Positions 1 to 6,126 of a DNA stretch of 7,679 nucleotides are shown one piece after another. The stretch comes from Treponema sp. Its GTDB lineage: Bacteria; Spirochaetota; Spirochaetia; Treponematales; Breznakiellaceae. The translations under genes were made by a program, and so were the position numbers. Every line of letters starts with the position of its first letter. Positions within the stretch are counted from its first letter, which is position 1. The DNA is taken from NCBI GenBank assembly GCA_031259515.1, contig JAIRLK010000146.1:1-7679 (forward strand), in the 5' to 3' direction. The notes below the pieces were generated by a model. The model had not been told where the DNA came from. It saw nothing but the letters and a program-made list of their open reading frames with translations, and made no database searches.

Positions 1-174
1 GTAGAACAACATACAATACAACAATCTTCCACTGGCTCGTTTCTGTCCGAATCTTTGCAAAACCGCCCTAAAGACGCGGCTCCTCGGACTACTCCATCCA
101 TAGCGGCGTTGCGCGGAACCTTGCGCCGTCTTGACACATCGGATATTCGTGAGGAAACCGACCGTCCTCTATAA
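1..174 (+). CDS. Probable type II antitoxin, C-terminal part (cut by window edge)
   Basis: One frame stays open from base 1 to a TAA at 172-174 and gives 57 residues ending in ALRGTLRRLDTSDIREETDR-PL. The start lies outside the window. The charged tail (DIREETDR) resembles the toxin-binding tail of small antitoxins paired with PIN-domain toxins, and it stands directly before a decayed PIN toxin gene. Its stop overlaps the ancestral toxin start: bases 171-174 now read ATAA, where a single A-to-G change at 173 would give ATGA, the usual 4-base overlap of antitoxin stop and toxin start. The role as antitoxin is inferred mainly from this position; the DNA-binding part is not visible, so its subfamily cannot be told. 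The sequence before residue 30 looks little like a known antitoxin and may itself be damaged. Confidence 0.45.
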   Translation, partial: VEQHTIQQSSTGSFLSESLQNRPKDAAPRTTPSIAALRGTLRRLDTSDIREETDRPL

Positions 175-547
175 ATATCGTTGATTCTTCCTGCTGGCTC
201 GAATAGCTAATGGATACGGAAATAGGCGCGACAGTAGCTCCGGTTGTCGAGAATCCGGCGGGGCTTATAGTTCCAACGATAACCCTGTATGAACTACAAA
301 AAACTGCTGGCCGAAAAAGATGAAGAATATGCCCTTGACGTGGTTTCGTATATGCAAAACGGTACGGTCGTTGATATTACCGCCGCTTTAAGTCTTTCCG
401 CCGCCCGGATAAGCCGGGCATATAAACTGCCTATGGGCCGACAGTATTATCTATGCGGCTTCACTGCATTATAAATCAGCGGTTTTCTCCTGTGATAAAC
501 ACTTCATAGATATTCCCAATAGACGCTATTTTTCGAAAACGCGGTAA
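171..547 (+). pseudogene. vapC: VapC-like PIN-domain toxin, multiply broken
   Basis: Read across three frames, this stretch gives a complete PIN-domain ribonuclease of about 125 residues, the normal VapC length. Piece one (171-293) reads INIVDSSCWLE, then a stop at 204-206, then LMDTEIGATVAP and GLIVPTITLYE. Piece two (295-435) reads YKKLLAEKDEEYALDVVSY, then the rest of the helical region to KLPM. Piece three (437-547) reads ADSIIYAASLHYKSAVFSCD, then KHFIDIPNRRYFSKTR and a stop. The four acidic metal-binding positions of the family are all visible (VDSS, LYE, MADS, SCDKHF). Lesions: start ATG is now ATA at 171; TAG at 204-206 where the family usually has an aromatic codon; a frame change at 293-295; one extra G at 435-437. 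Active VapC cleaves RNA, often tRNA, and is held in check by its antitoxin; this copy cannot make a toxin. Confidence 0.82.
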
Positions 548-689
548 TTGCCGATTGCGTGGGCGCGTAGCGTCGGGGGCCGCTTGGGGCGGGAACGCGG
601 GGGAAGATAACCATGGAGGACTGGCGCTGTACACAGTGCCAGTCCTCCGTGGCGGTTTTCTTCAAAATCAAGTGGTTTTACGGTAATTC
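548..689. other. Intergenic stretch with terminator hairpin
   Basis: No coding signal is visible. The first 60 bases are G-rich and unremarkable; the rest is occupied by the hairpin at 611-652 and its T-rich tail. Confidence 0.5.
611..662 (+). terminator. Long hairpin with T-rich tail, probable intrinsic terminator
   Basis: Bases 611-629 pair with 634-652 to form a 19-base-pair stem with two G-T wobbles (614/649 and 626/637) and a 4-base loop TACA. The core GGAGGACTGGC/GCCAGTCCTCC is perfect. The tail at 653-662 reads CGGTTTTCTT. Stem length exceeds that of an ordinary terminator, so it may have arisen from a palindromic repeat or the end of a lost mobile element. It would stop transcription from the decayed toxin-antitoxin module. 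Confidence 0.6.
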
Positions 690-846
690 ATGGATAGAAA
701 AAAACTAAACGCCGATGCCCTGCCCTGCCTCCCTGCCTTACGTTCAAAGGAAGGGGAAGATCCTCAACGAGGCGGCAGGGACGGCCGGACTGAACCGGGA
801 CCATCTTGCCCATGTACCGGCAAGCTGCAACAAACTGCCCGGTTAA
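690..846 (+). pseudogene. Possible N-terminal remnant of an IS transposase, frameshifted
   Basis: From ATG 690 one frame reads MDRKKLNADALPCLPALRSK; near 745-757 the sense moves to the next frame, which reads YVQRKGKILNEAAGTAGLNRD, then HLAHVPASCNKLPG and stops at 844-846. The pattern of a basic start, then KGKILNE followed by a TGxNRDHLxH helix, resembles the N-terminal helical domain of integrase-core transposases in which a KGKILDEF...TGYNRKYAxRLL motif is common. No catalytic DDE domain follows, so at most 50 residues survive. The assignment rests on remembered motif similarity and is tentative. The stretch also serves as upstream region of the next gene. Confidence 0.35.
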
Positions 847-866
847 TCTTGAGGTACTGCGCGGCC

Positions 867-895
867 TTGACACCACTCCGCTTTTTTTCCATGAT
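867..895 (+). promoter_or_regulatory. Candidate sigma-70-type promoter for the DUF4912 operon
   Basis: A perfect -35 box TTGACA (867-872) is followed after 17 bases by CATGAT (890-895), which matches four of six positions of TATAAT. Transcription would begin near 902, only a few bases before the ATG at 905. No ribosome binding site is visible before that ATG, which agrees with a leaderless or nearly leaderless message. The weak -10 box limits confidence. Confidence 0.35.
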
Positions 896-904
896 AATCC
901 GGGT

Positions 905-1642
905 ATGGATGAATGTCGTGTTACACGCCGGTACTTAGAAAGTCTGACTACTCAGGAACTGACCGCTTTAGCGGATAACCGGGGCGTTGATATTCCACCG
1001 GGATTGGATCGGCCTTTTATCATTGAAGAAATACTGGAAGCGGAAAAGGATGATGAAAACGATGAGCGGAGCCGGGAAGAAGTTCTCTTTGAGGATGCGG
1101 AATTTTTGGACCCCGTACCGTTGCCCGGGCAATACAATATAACCTCTATAAAAACATTGATTCGGGATCCTCTTTGGGTTTTCGCATTTTGGGAAATCAA
1201 GAGCCACGACCGGGAATTTTACGAAACGTTTCAGGATTTTGATGGGTACTTTTTAAAAGTAGTCCCGGTTGCGGGGGGATATTCCGGTTATAGCCCGAGG
1301 GCGGGGGACGCGAAAGCCGCGCCGTCTCCGGCAAAGGCCGTCTCCGGCCTGTCTTTTACCGTTCCGGTGGGGATTGACGACACGGCCTGGTACCTGGGCT
1401 TTCCCCCGGACTATTCAGGGAAAGACGCCTCCGGAGGGGGGTGGTTTCGGGTGGAACTCTGTGTGCGCTGGGGGGCGGAACAGGCGGTATTGGCGGCTTC
1501 CAAACCCTTCAGGCTGCCTTCCCTCCTTTTGCCGGCGGAGGCAAGGGCCCCCCGAAGTCCCCTGGCCGACCTCTCCGCGATGGATGAGCTTCAGATACTG
1601 CGTAACGGAGATCGCCGGTCCCGAATACCCCGGGGCTGGTAA
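905..1642 (+). CDS. DUF4912 domain protein
   Basis: A 245-residue cytoplasmic protein without signal peptide or membrane segment. Residues 9-45 (RYLESLTTQELTALADNRG, then DIPPGLDRPFIIEEILE) form a small helical motif of the SAP/HeH kind often seen in front of DUF4912. Residues 46-70 are a strongly acidic linker. The DUF4912 domain runs from about 75 to 210, with its hallmark RDPLWVFAFWEI at 87-98. Residues 122-148 are a Gly/Ala/Pro/Lys-rich insertion that splits the domain. The frame stays open up to 806, but the added residues look non-coding, and the conserved part begins right after ATG 905, so I chose that start. The domain's biochemical role is not established; DUF4912 genes are often found beside GH57/DUF1957 branching enzymes, as here, so a role in binding alpha-glucan or the partner enzyme is a reasonable inference. 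The stop lies 13 bases before the GH57 start, so the two are co-transcribed. Confidence 0.82.
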   Translation: MDECRVTRRYLESLTTQELTALADNRGVDIPPGLDRPFIIEEILEAEKDDENDERSREEVLFEDAEFLDPVPLPGQYNITSIKTLIRDPLWVFAFWEIKSHDREFYETFQDFDGYFLKVVPVAGGYSGYSPRAGDAKAAPSPAKAVSGLSFTVPVGIDDTAWYLGFPPDYSGKDASGGGWFRVELCVRWGAEQAVLAASKPFRLPSLLLPAEARAPRSPLADLSAMDELQILRNGDRRSRIPRGW

Positions 1643-1643
1643 T

Positions 1644-1650
1644 AGAAGGA
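1644..1650 (+). promoter_or_regulatory. Ribosome binding site that fixes the GH57 start
   Basis: AGAAGGA lies 5 bases before ATG 1656. The same frame is open from 1269, inside the DUF4912 gene, but only the 1656 start has a proper site, and it places the conserved GH57 first strand at the N-terminus. Confidence 0.7.
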
Positions 1651-1655
1651 TCGGT

Positions 1656-3425
1656 ATGGGAAAATCACCGGTAATTTCAGTCGTACTCAATGCGCATTTC
1701 CCCTTTATCCGCCATGGCATTCCCCCCCGCCGCCAGACCCAGGCTGGTTCGCATACCGCCGCCGAAACCGGGTACTCCGCTCAAGACCCGGAGCCGTCCC
1801 GGATCGTACCCTTTCAGTCCGGCGCCGGGGAACCGCCCGGCAGCCCGGCGGTTCCCGAACACCGACCGGAAACGGCGGTCAAGTCTTCTCCCCCGATCCG
1901 GTTCTCCACCGAGGATCAGTATTTTTTTGAAGCGCTTTCGGACACCTATCTTCCCCTGCTTGCGGTCTTTGACCGGCTGGAGAAGGATCACGTTCCCTTC
2001 CGGCTGGGTATTTCCTTTTCCCCCCTCCTGTGTTATATGCTTCAGGATGAATCGTTGATCCGACGGTATGTGCGTTATGTGGATACGCAGATTGAATTCG
2101 GCGTCCGGGAAATGGCGAGGACGGAAAACGATCCCGTCCTTCATGGGCTGGCCCGTTTTTATTACGACCGGGCGGTGGACAAACGTATCCTTTTTACTGA
2201 ACGGTATGAGAAAAACATACTCAATGTATTTAATTATTACCAGAAAAAAGGCCGCATTGAGATTCTGACTACTGCGGCTACCCACGCCTTCCTTCCCTTC
2301 TATACCGCCTATCCCGAGGCTGTTCTGGCTCAAATTGAGGTAGCCCTTTCCTCGTTCAGGCACACCTTTGGGAAGATTCCCCATGGGTTTTGGCTGCCCG
2401 AACTTGGCTGGTCTCCGGAATTAGATGCGTACATGAGGGCATACGGTTTCAATTATACCATTGCGGACACCCACGCCGGTATGTTACGAAACCCTGAAAC
2501 TTCCCGCGGCAGTTTTTTTCCGGTAAAGACCCCTTCCCAGACCTTCGTCTTGTTTCGGGATTTTCGCGCCTGCCGGGACATAGAGGATCCGGAAACCGGC
2601 TACCGGTTTTCCCCGGTTTACCGGGATTCCCGGGCGGACGTGGGGTTTGAACTGCCGGCGGACCTGATTACGCCCTTCCTGAACGCCCGCTTGGGCCGGG
2701 TCAGGACCGGATACGCCTACCGTGCCAATGGCGGATGGGGACAGAATACGCGGGTCTATGATTTCGCCCAGGCCGCCAAGCTGGTCCGGGAACAGGCCCT
2801 GGCCTTCCTTGACGCCCGGCTTTCCGCCCTCCACAAGGCCGAAGAACTGGGGGGAGAGGCTCCCATCAGTCTTTGCGCCTACGATGCGGATACCTTTGGC
2901 CGTTTCTGGTATGAAGGCCCCGGATTCCTGGAAGCCCTTTTCCGCGAAGGGGCGGCCCGGAGGGACCTGTGTTTCCTGACCCCCGGGGAATACTTCGGTA
3001 AACAGGACCGGCAGGCCATACCCTTTTTGATGCCGGAATTTTCGTCCTGGGGGTTCAACGGCTACGCTGAACCCTGGCTTGACGCTTCTAATGACTGGAT
3101 ATACCCCCATATAATGCGTTCCCTGGAACGGATGCTGGAACTGGCCGAGCGTTTCCCCAACGACACGGGCCTCAAGGAACGGGCGTTGAACCAGGCCGCA
3201 CGGGAAATCCTTCTGGCTCAATCCTCCGACTGGCCCCGAATGCTCTACAAACAGGAATACGCCGGTTATGCCCGAAACCAGATCGAAATGGCTTTGAGGA
3301 ATTTTACCACCATATACGAAGCCCTGGGGAGCAATTATATCAGTACCGAGTGGCTGACCAATCTGGAAAAGCGGCACAACTTCTTCCCTAATATCAACTA
3401 CCGGGTCTTTCGGCGCAAGCGGTAA
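1656..3425 (+). CDS. GH57 / DUF1957 family protein, probable 1,4-alpha-glucan branching enzyme
   Basis: A 589-residue cytoplasmic protein with the layout of GH57 branching enzymes, which cut an alpha-1,4-glucan chain and rejoin it by an alpha-1,6 link during glycogen synthesis. Region I is VVLNAHFPFIRH (9-20). Region III is GFWLPELGWSPELDAY, with the nucleophile candidate E249. Region IV is YDADTFGRFWYEGPGFLEAL, with acid candidate D410. Region V starts SSWGFNGYAEPWLD at 463. The C-terminal DUF1957 helical part includes REILLAQSSDWPRML (SDW at 524-526) and ends FFPNINYRVFRRKR. Two features are unusual: a Pro/Ser/Ala-rich insertion of about 60 residues (21-83) between region I and the next helix (YFFEALSDTYLPLL), and changes in conserved positions (NAH for HxH in region I, GRFW for GHWW in region IV). 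Both catalytic acids remain, so activity is likely, but donor or acceptor preference could differ; an amylase or glucanotransferase activity is the alternative. Co-transcribed with the DUF4912 gene. Confidence 0.85.
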   Translation: MGKSPVISVVLNAHFPFIRHGIPPRRQTQAGSHTAAETGYSAQDPEPSRIVPFQSGAGEPPGSPAVPEHRPETAVKSSPPIRFSTEDQYFFEALSDTYLPLLAVFDRLEKDHVPFRLGISFSPLLCYMLQDESLIRRYVRYVDTQIEFGVREMARTENDPVLHGLARFYYDRAVDKRILFTERYEKNILNVFNYYQKKGRIEILTTAATHAFLPFYTAYPEAVLAQIEVALSSFRHTFGKIPHGFWLPELGWSPELDAYMRAYGFNYTIADTHAGMLRNPETSRGSFFPVKTPSQTFVLFRDFRACRDIEDPETGYRFSPVYRDSRADVGFELPADLITPFLNARLGRVRTGYAYRANGGWGQNTRVYDFAQAAKLVREQALAFLDARLSALHKAEELGGEAPISLCAYDADTFGRFWYEGPGFLEALFREGAARRDLCFLTPGEYFGKQDRQAIPFLMPEFSSWGFNGYAEPWLDASNDWIYPHIMRSLERMLELAERFPNDTGLKERALNQAAREILLAQSSDWPRMLYKQEYAGYARNQIEMALRNFTTIYEALGSNYISTEWLTNLEKRHNFFPNINYRVFRRKR

Positions 3426-3465
3426 CCGGGGAATCCTACTTAAAATCCCATCCGCCGCCGATATT

Positions 3466-3494
3466 TTAACCAACTATTTTTAGGCAGGTATACC
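3466..3494 (+). promoter_or_regulatory. Weak candidate promoter for the SpoIIE gene
   Basis: TTAACC (3466-3471) and TATACC (3489-3494) stand 17 bases apart, each matching four of six consensus positions. Transcription would start close to ATG 3500. A partial ribosome binding site AGGCAGG (3482-3488) lies 11 bases before the ATG, so normal read-through from the GH57 gene, 74 bases upstream, is equally possible. Confidence 0.25.
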
Positions 3495-3499
3495 GTATA

Positions 3500-6103
3500 A
3501 TGAAGAGCCTCCGGCGCCGAAACCGGCGTTTTTTCGAGGTAAGTATTTTTATGCCCCTTATATTGCTCATTCTTTCCGGGAACCTTTGGGCCTTTTCGAA
3601 TTTTTTGGGGGAAGTCCCTATCTCCCGGTATTTCCCTTCCGCCGGGGAGTTCGCGGACTTCCGCCCGGATTCCGGCGAATACATCAGAGATACCGACCCG
3701 TTGGCAAACGAAACCGGCGCCCTTAAATACGGCAGGTATTTCCGCGTCCGGGCGCCTTCAGGGAAGACCGGAAAAAACGCCCGAATCTTCGTCTTTGACC
3801 TGGCCGTACTCGTTTTCGCCAGTATTTTGCTTTTCAGCGCTGTCGGGCTTGCCGCTTCTATTGCGGGACTCGGATCGGCAGCCGCCGATTATGCGGTCTT
3901 GCGGGCAGCGGCTGCGGCCCTCGTTTCAGGAGTTCTTATGCCAGAGGAAAAGAAAAAACGGATTGCCCTTTTTAAACAGCGGGGAGCAGGTTTGAGGCTC
4001 AAATTTGCCTCTTTTACGATATGCCTGGTGCTTTTAGTGGTGGTTATGGTATCGGCGCCCCTGTATTTCAAGATGATCCAAACCCAACAGGAAACCCTGC
4101 TGGAAGGTCTTAGGGACCGCTCCTCGGTATTGATGGAGAGCCTTGCGTCCGGCGTTCGGGCTTACCTGCCCCGGGAGGACATCCTGGAACTGAGCTTTCT
4201 CCCCGCGGAGATAGGCGCTGTCCCCGAAGCGCGTTACGCGACCATAACGGGTTATAACCCCGCAACCCCTGTTTTTGACGACCTGGTCTGGGCCACCAAT
4301 GATCCGGACATCCTTGATAAGATCGACACCGCCGAATTGGAGCTTGGCGTTTCCCGCCTTTCCGACCGGCTCACTCCCCAGCTTGAAAATATCGCGGTTA
4401 GGGTGAACGAACGCGCCCATGCCCATGTGGGGAACCTTGCTGCCGAGATTGCCGCCCTGACCGCCAGGGCCGGGGAGCCCGGCATCCAGACCGTGCGTGC
4501 TTCCCTGGAAACCCGGCTGAACGAGGAGCTTTTCCACCTGTACCGGGAAATCGGCTCTGAACCGGTTTTCCGTACCGATCGTCCGGCGGACACGGTGAGC
4601 CGGAATTACATCTTCTTCAAACCCATCCTGTACCGCCAGGGTACGGACAGCTACTATTTCCGGGGTCTTATACGGCTGGAAGTTTCCATTGATTCCATCC
4701 TGGATCAAATCGCCCGGGGCAAACGGGTCCTCCAGCAGGTCATCCTCTTTGTAGCGCTTTCCGCCCTCGCCATAGGCATCCTGGGAGCCCTGATTCTCTC
4801 CGGTTTCATCATCAGACCCATACGCCGCCTGGTAAGCCACGTAGAACTCATCAGGGATACGGACGACAAATCCAGGCTGGAGGGGGTAAGCATCCGCATC
4901 GAATCCAACGATGAACTAGCCGTCCTGGGAGCCGCCATCAATGATATGACCAGCGGCCTGGTCAGGGCCGCCCAGGCGTCCCGGGATCTGATCCTCGGGA
5001 AGGAAATTCAGAAAAAATTCATCCCCCTGGAAACCGGCAGTGACGGGAATAAACTGACTGCCGGGTATAAAGACACGAAGTACGCTCAGTTTTTCGGGTA
5101 TTATGAAGGCGCCAAAGGCGTATCCGGCGACTACTTTGATTACCAGGACCTGAACGGACGTTACTTTGCCGTCATCAAGTGCGATGTGGCCGGCAAGGGC
5201 GTCCCCGCCGCCCTCATCATGATTCAGGTAGCCACGATGTTCCTCAACTACTTCAAGACCTGGAAGCCCGATGCCAAAGGTATGCACATTGAGGATGTGG
5301 TCTATCAAATCAACGGCTTCATCGAAGCCCTGGGCTTCAAAGGCCGTTTCGCCGCCTTTACCCTGGCCCTCTTCGACTCCCTTACCGGCCTCATCCGGTT
5401 CTGTAACGCCGGGGACAACATCATCCACTGGTACGACGCCTCAGACCGGCGGATGAAGACGATAACCCTCCGGGAGACCCCCGCCGCCGGCATACTCCCG
5501 AACATCCTGGTAGAAACCAAAGGGGGCTATACGGTTCAAACCTTTACCCTGGAAAGCGGGGACATCCTCTTTCTGTATACGGACGGCATTGAGGAAGCCA
5601 AGCGCATGTTCCGGGACGCCTCATTCAAGGAAATAGCCTGTACGGAAGGGAGTTCCGATGCCTCCCGCGAAAGCCAGCCCGCGGACCAGCGGGACGAAGA
5701 GCTGGGCGCCGCCCGTGTAGAAGCCGTCATCAACGCCGTGATGAACCGCCGGGTCTACGTCCTGCAAAAGCACCGCGACCCCGAAGGCGGCAGCCCCGAA
5801 GGAGGCCGGGAACTCACCTTCGATTTTACCCACAGCGGCGGTACGGTAGAAGAAGCCATCATGGCCCTGGTTTCAGTGGAAAAGATATTCCGCATCTACA
5901 AACCGCCCTCCGCAGGGGAAGAAACCCGCGTCCTGGTTGACAAAAAAGTAGACAAATTCCTCAGCGCGTACTTCCGTCAGTATCAGGACTATTGCCGCAA
6001 TACACGGGAGTGTCCTGAAAACGATACCTACATGTATTATACTCATCTTAACGAAGACGCCCAGTACGATGATTTAACCATTCTGGGCATCAAGCGGAAA
6101 TGA
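3500..6103 (+). CDS. Membrane-anchored SpoIIE-type PP2C phosphatase with HAMP domain
   Basis: An 867-residue integral membrane sensor phosphatase. From this start, residues 1-31 look like a signal peptide or anchor (basic RRRNRR, then a hydrophobic core ending LWA). A second membrane span covers about 96-124, then an Ala-rich stretch to 146. A third span (171-190) opens the main sensor: an extracytoplasmic domain of about 190-410, a span at 412-437 and a HAMP linker (437-490). The SpoIIE/PP2C domain fills the C-terminal part, with metal-binding motifs SGDYFDY (D544, D547), CDVAGKGVPAAL (D562), LYTDGIEEA (D695) and DDLTI (D857, D858). About 150 residues are inserted between the last two motifs. 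Family members remove phosphate from anti-sigma-factor antagonists or similar signalling proteins; no such partner gene is in the window. ATG 3938 (M147) has a better ribosome binding site than 3500 and would give a 721-residue protein with standard two-span HAMP topology, so the N-terminal block may be optional or a fused former gene. The TGA overlaps an ATG by four bases at 6100-6103. Confidence 0.88.
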   Translation: MKSLRRRNRRFFEVSIFMPLILLILSGNLWAFSNFLGEVPISRYFPSAGEFADFRPDSGEYIRDTDPLANETGALKYGRYFRVRAPSGKTGKNARIFVFDLAVLVFASILLFSAVGLAASIAGLGSAAADYAVLRAAAAALVSGVLMPEEKKKRIALFKQRGAGLRLKFASFTICLVLLVVVMVSAPLYFKMIQTQQETLLEGLRDRSSVLMESLASGVRAYLPREDILELSFLPAEIGAVPEARYATITGYNPATPVFDDLVWATNDPDILDKIDTAELELGVSRLSDRLTPQLENIAVRVNERAHAHVGNLAAEIAALTARAGEPGIQTVRASLETRLNEELFHLYREIGSEPVFRTDRPADTVSRNYIFFKPILYRQGTDSYYFRGLIRLEVSIDSILDQIARGKRVLQQVILFVALSALAIGILGALILSGFIIRPIRRLVSHVELIRDTDDKSRLEGVSIRIESNDELAVLGAAINDMTSGLVRAAQASRDLILGKEIQKKFIPLETGSDGNKLTAGYKDTKYAQFFGYYEGAKGVSGDYFDYQDLNGRYFAVIKCDVAGKGVPAALIMIQVATMFLNYFKTWKPDAKGMHIEDVVYQINGFIEALGFKGRFAAFTLALFDSLTGLIRFCNAGDNIIHWYDASDRRMKTITLRETPAAGILPNILVETKGGYTVQTFTLESGDILFLYTDGIEEAKRMFRDASFKEIACTEGSSDASRESQPADQRDEELGAARVEAVINAVMNRRVYVLQKHRDPEGGSPEGGRELTFDFTHSGGTVEEAIMALVSVEKIFRIYKPPSAGEETRVLVDKKVDKFLSAYFRQYQDYCRNTRECPENDTYMYYTHLNEDAQYDDLTILGIKRK
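3515..3534 (+). terminator. Small GC hairpin followed by six Ts inside the first codons of the SpoIIE gene
   Basis: CGCCG (3515-3519) pairs with CGGCG (3524-3528) around a 4-base loop, extendable by two G-T pairs, and is followed by TTTTTT (3529-3534). It lies 90 bases after the GH57 stop. It may end the upstream operon, act as an attenuator, or be chance within Arg-rich codons. Confidence 0.35.
3928..3940 (+). promoter_or_regulatory. Strong internal ribosome binding site and ATG in the SpoIIE gene
   Basis: AGGAG (3928-3932) stands 5 bases before the in-frame ATG 3938, codon 147. This is the best-placed site near any start of this gene. It lies exactly where the extra N-terminal membrane block ends and a typical sensor N-terminus (MPEEKKKRIALF, then a basic stretch and a span) begins. 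Confidence 0.5.
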
Positions 6104-6113
6104 AGAGACAAGC

Positions 6114-6126
6114 GAGGTACGCAATG
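6114..6126 (+). promoter_or_regulatory. Ribosome binding site favouring start 6124
   Basis: GAGG (6114-6117) lies 6 bases before ATG 6124. The earlier in-frame ATG 6100, which overlaps the preceding stop codon, has no clear site of its own; it would add eight basic residues. Confidence 0.5.

Noticed and set aside
289..474. Stand-alone 61-residue small protein
   Set aside because: It is the middle piece of the broken PIN-domain toxin; the true continuation on each side lies in other frames, and its last dozen residues are out of frame.
806..904. Earlier ATG for the DUF4912 protein
   Set aside because: The added 33 residues do not look like the domain family, no ribosome binding site precedes 806, and a -35/-10 pair lies inside this stretch.
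1269..1655. Upstream extension of the GH57 reading frame into the DUF4912 gene
   Set aside because: It lies wholly inside a clearly coding gene in another frame, looks like Pro/Arg-rich shadow translation, and the start at 1656 has a good ribosome binding site and a family-like N-terminus.
2484..3473. Long antisense open frame of 329 codons opposite the GH57 gene
   Set aside because: It is the mirror of a well-supported gene in GC-rich DNA, has Gly/Pro/Phe-rich composition and no recognisable motif.
3496..3501. Perfect TATAAT overlapping the SpoIIE start codon
   Set aside because: No acceptable -35 box stands at the right distance, and use of it would remove ATG 3500; only a promoter for a later start could use it.
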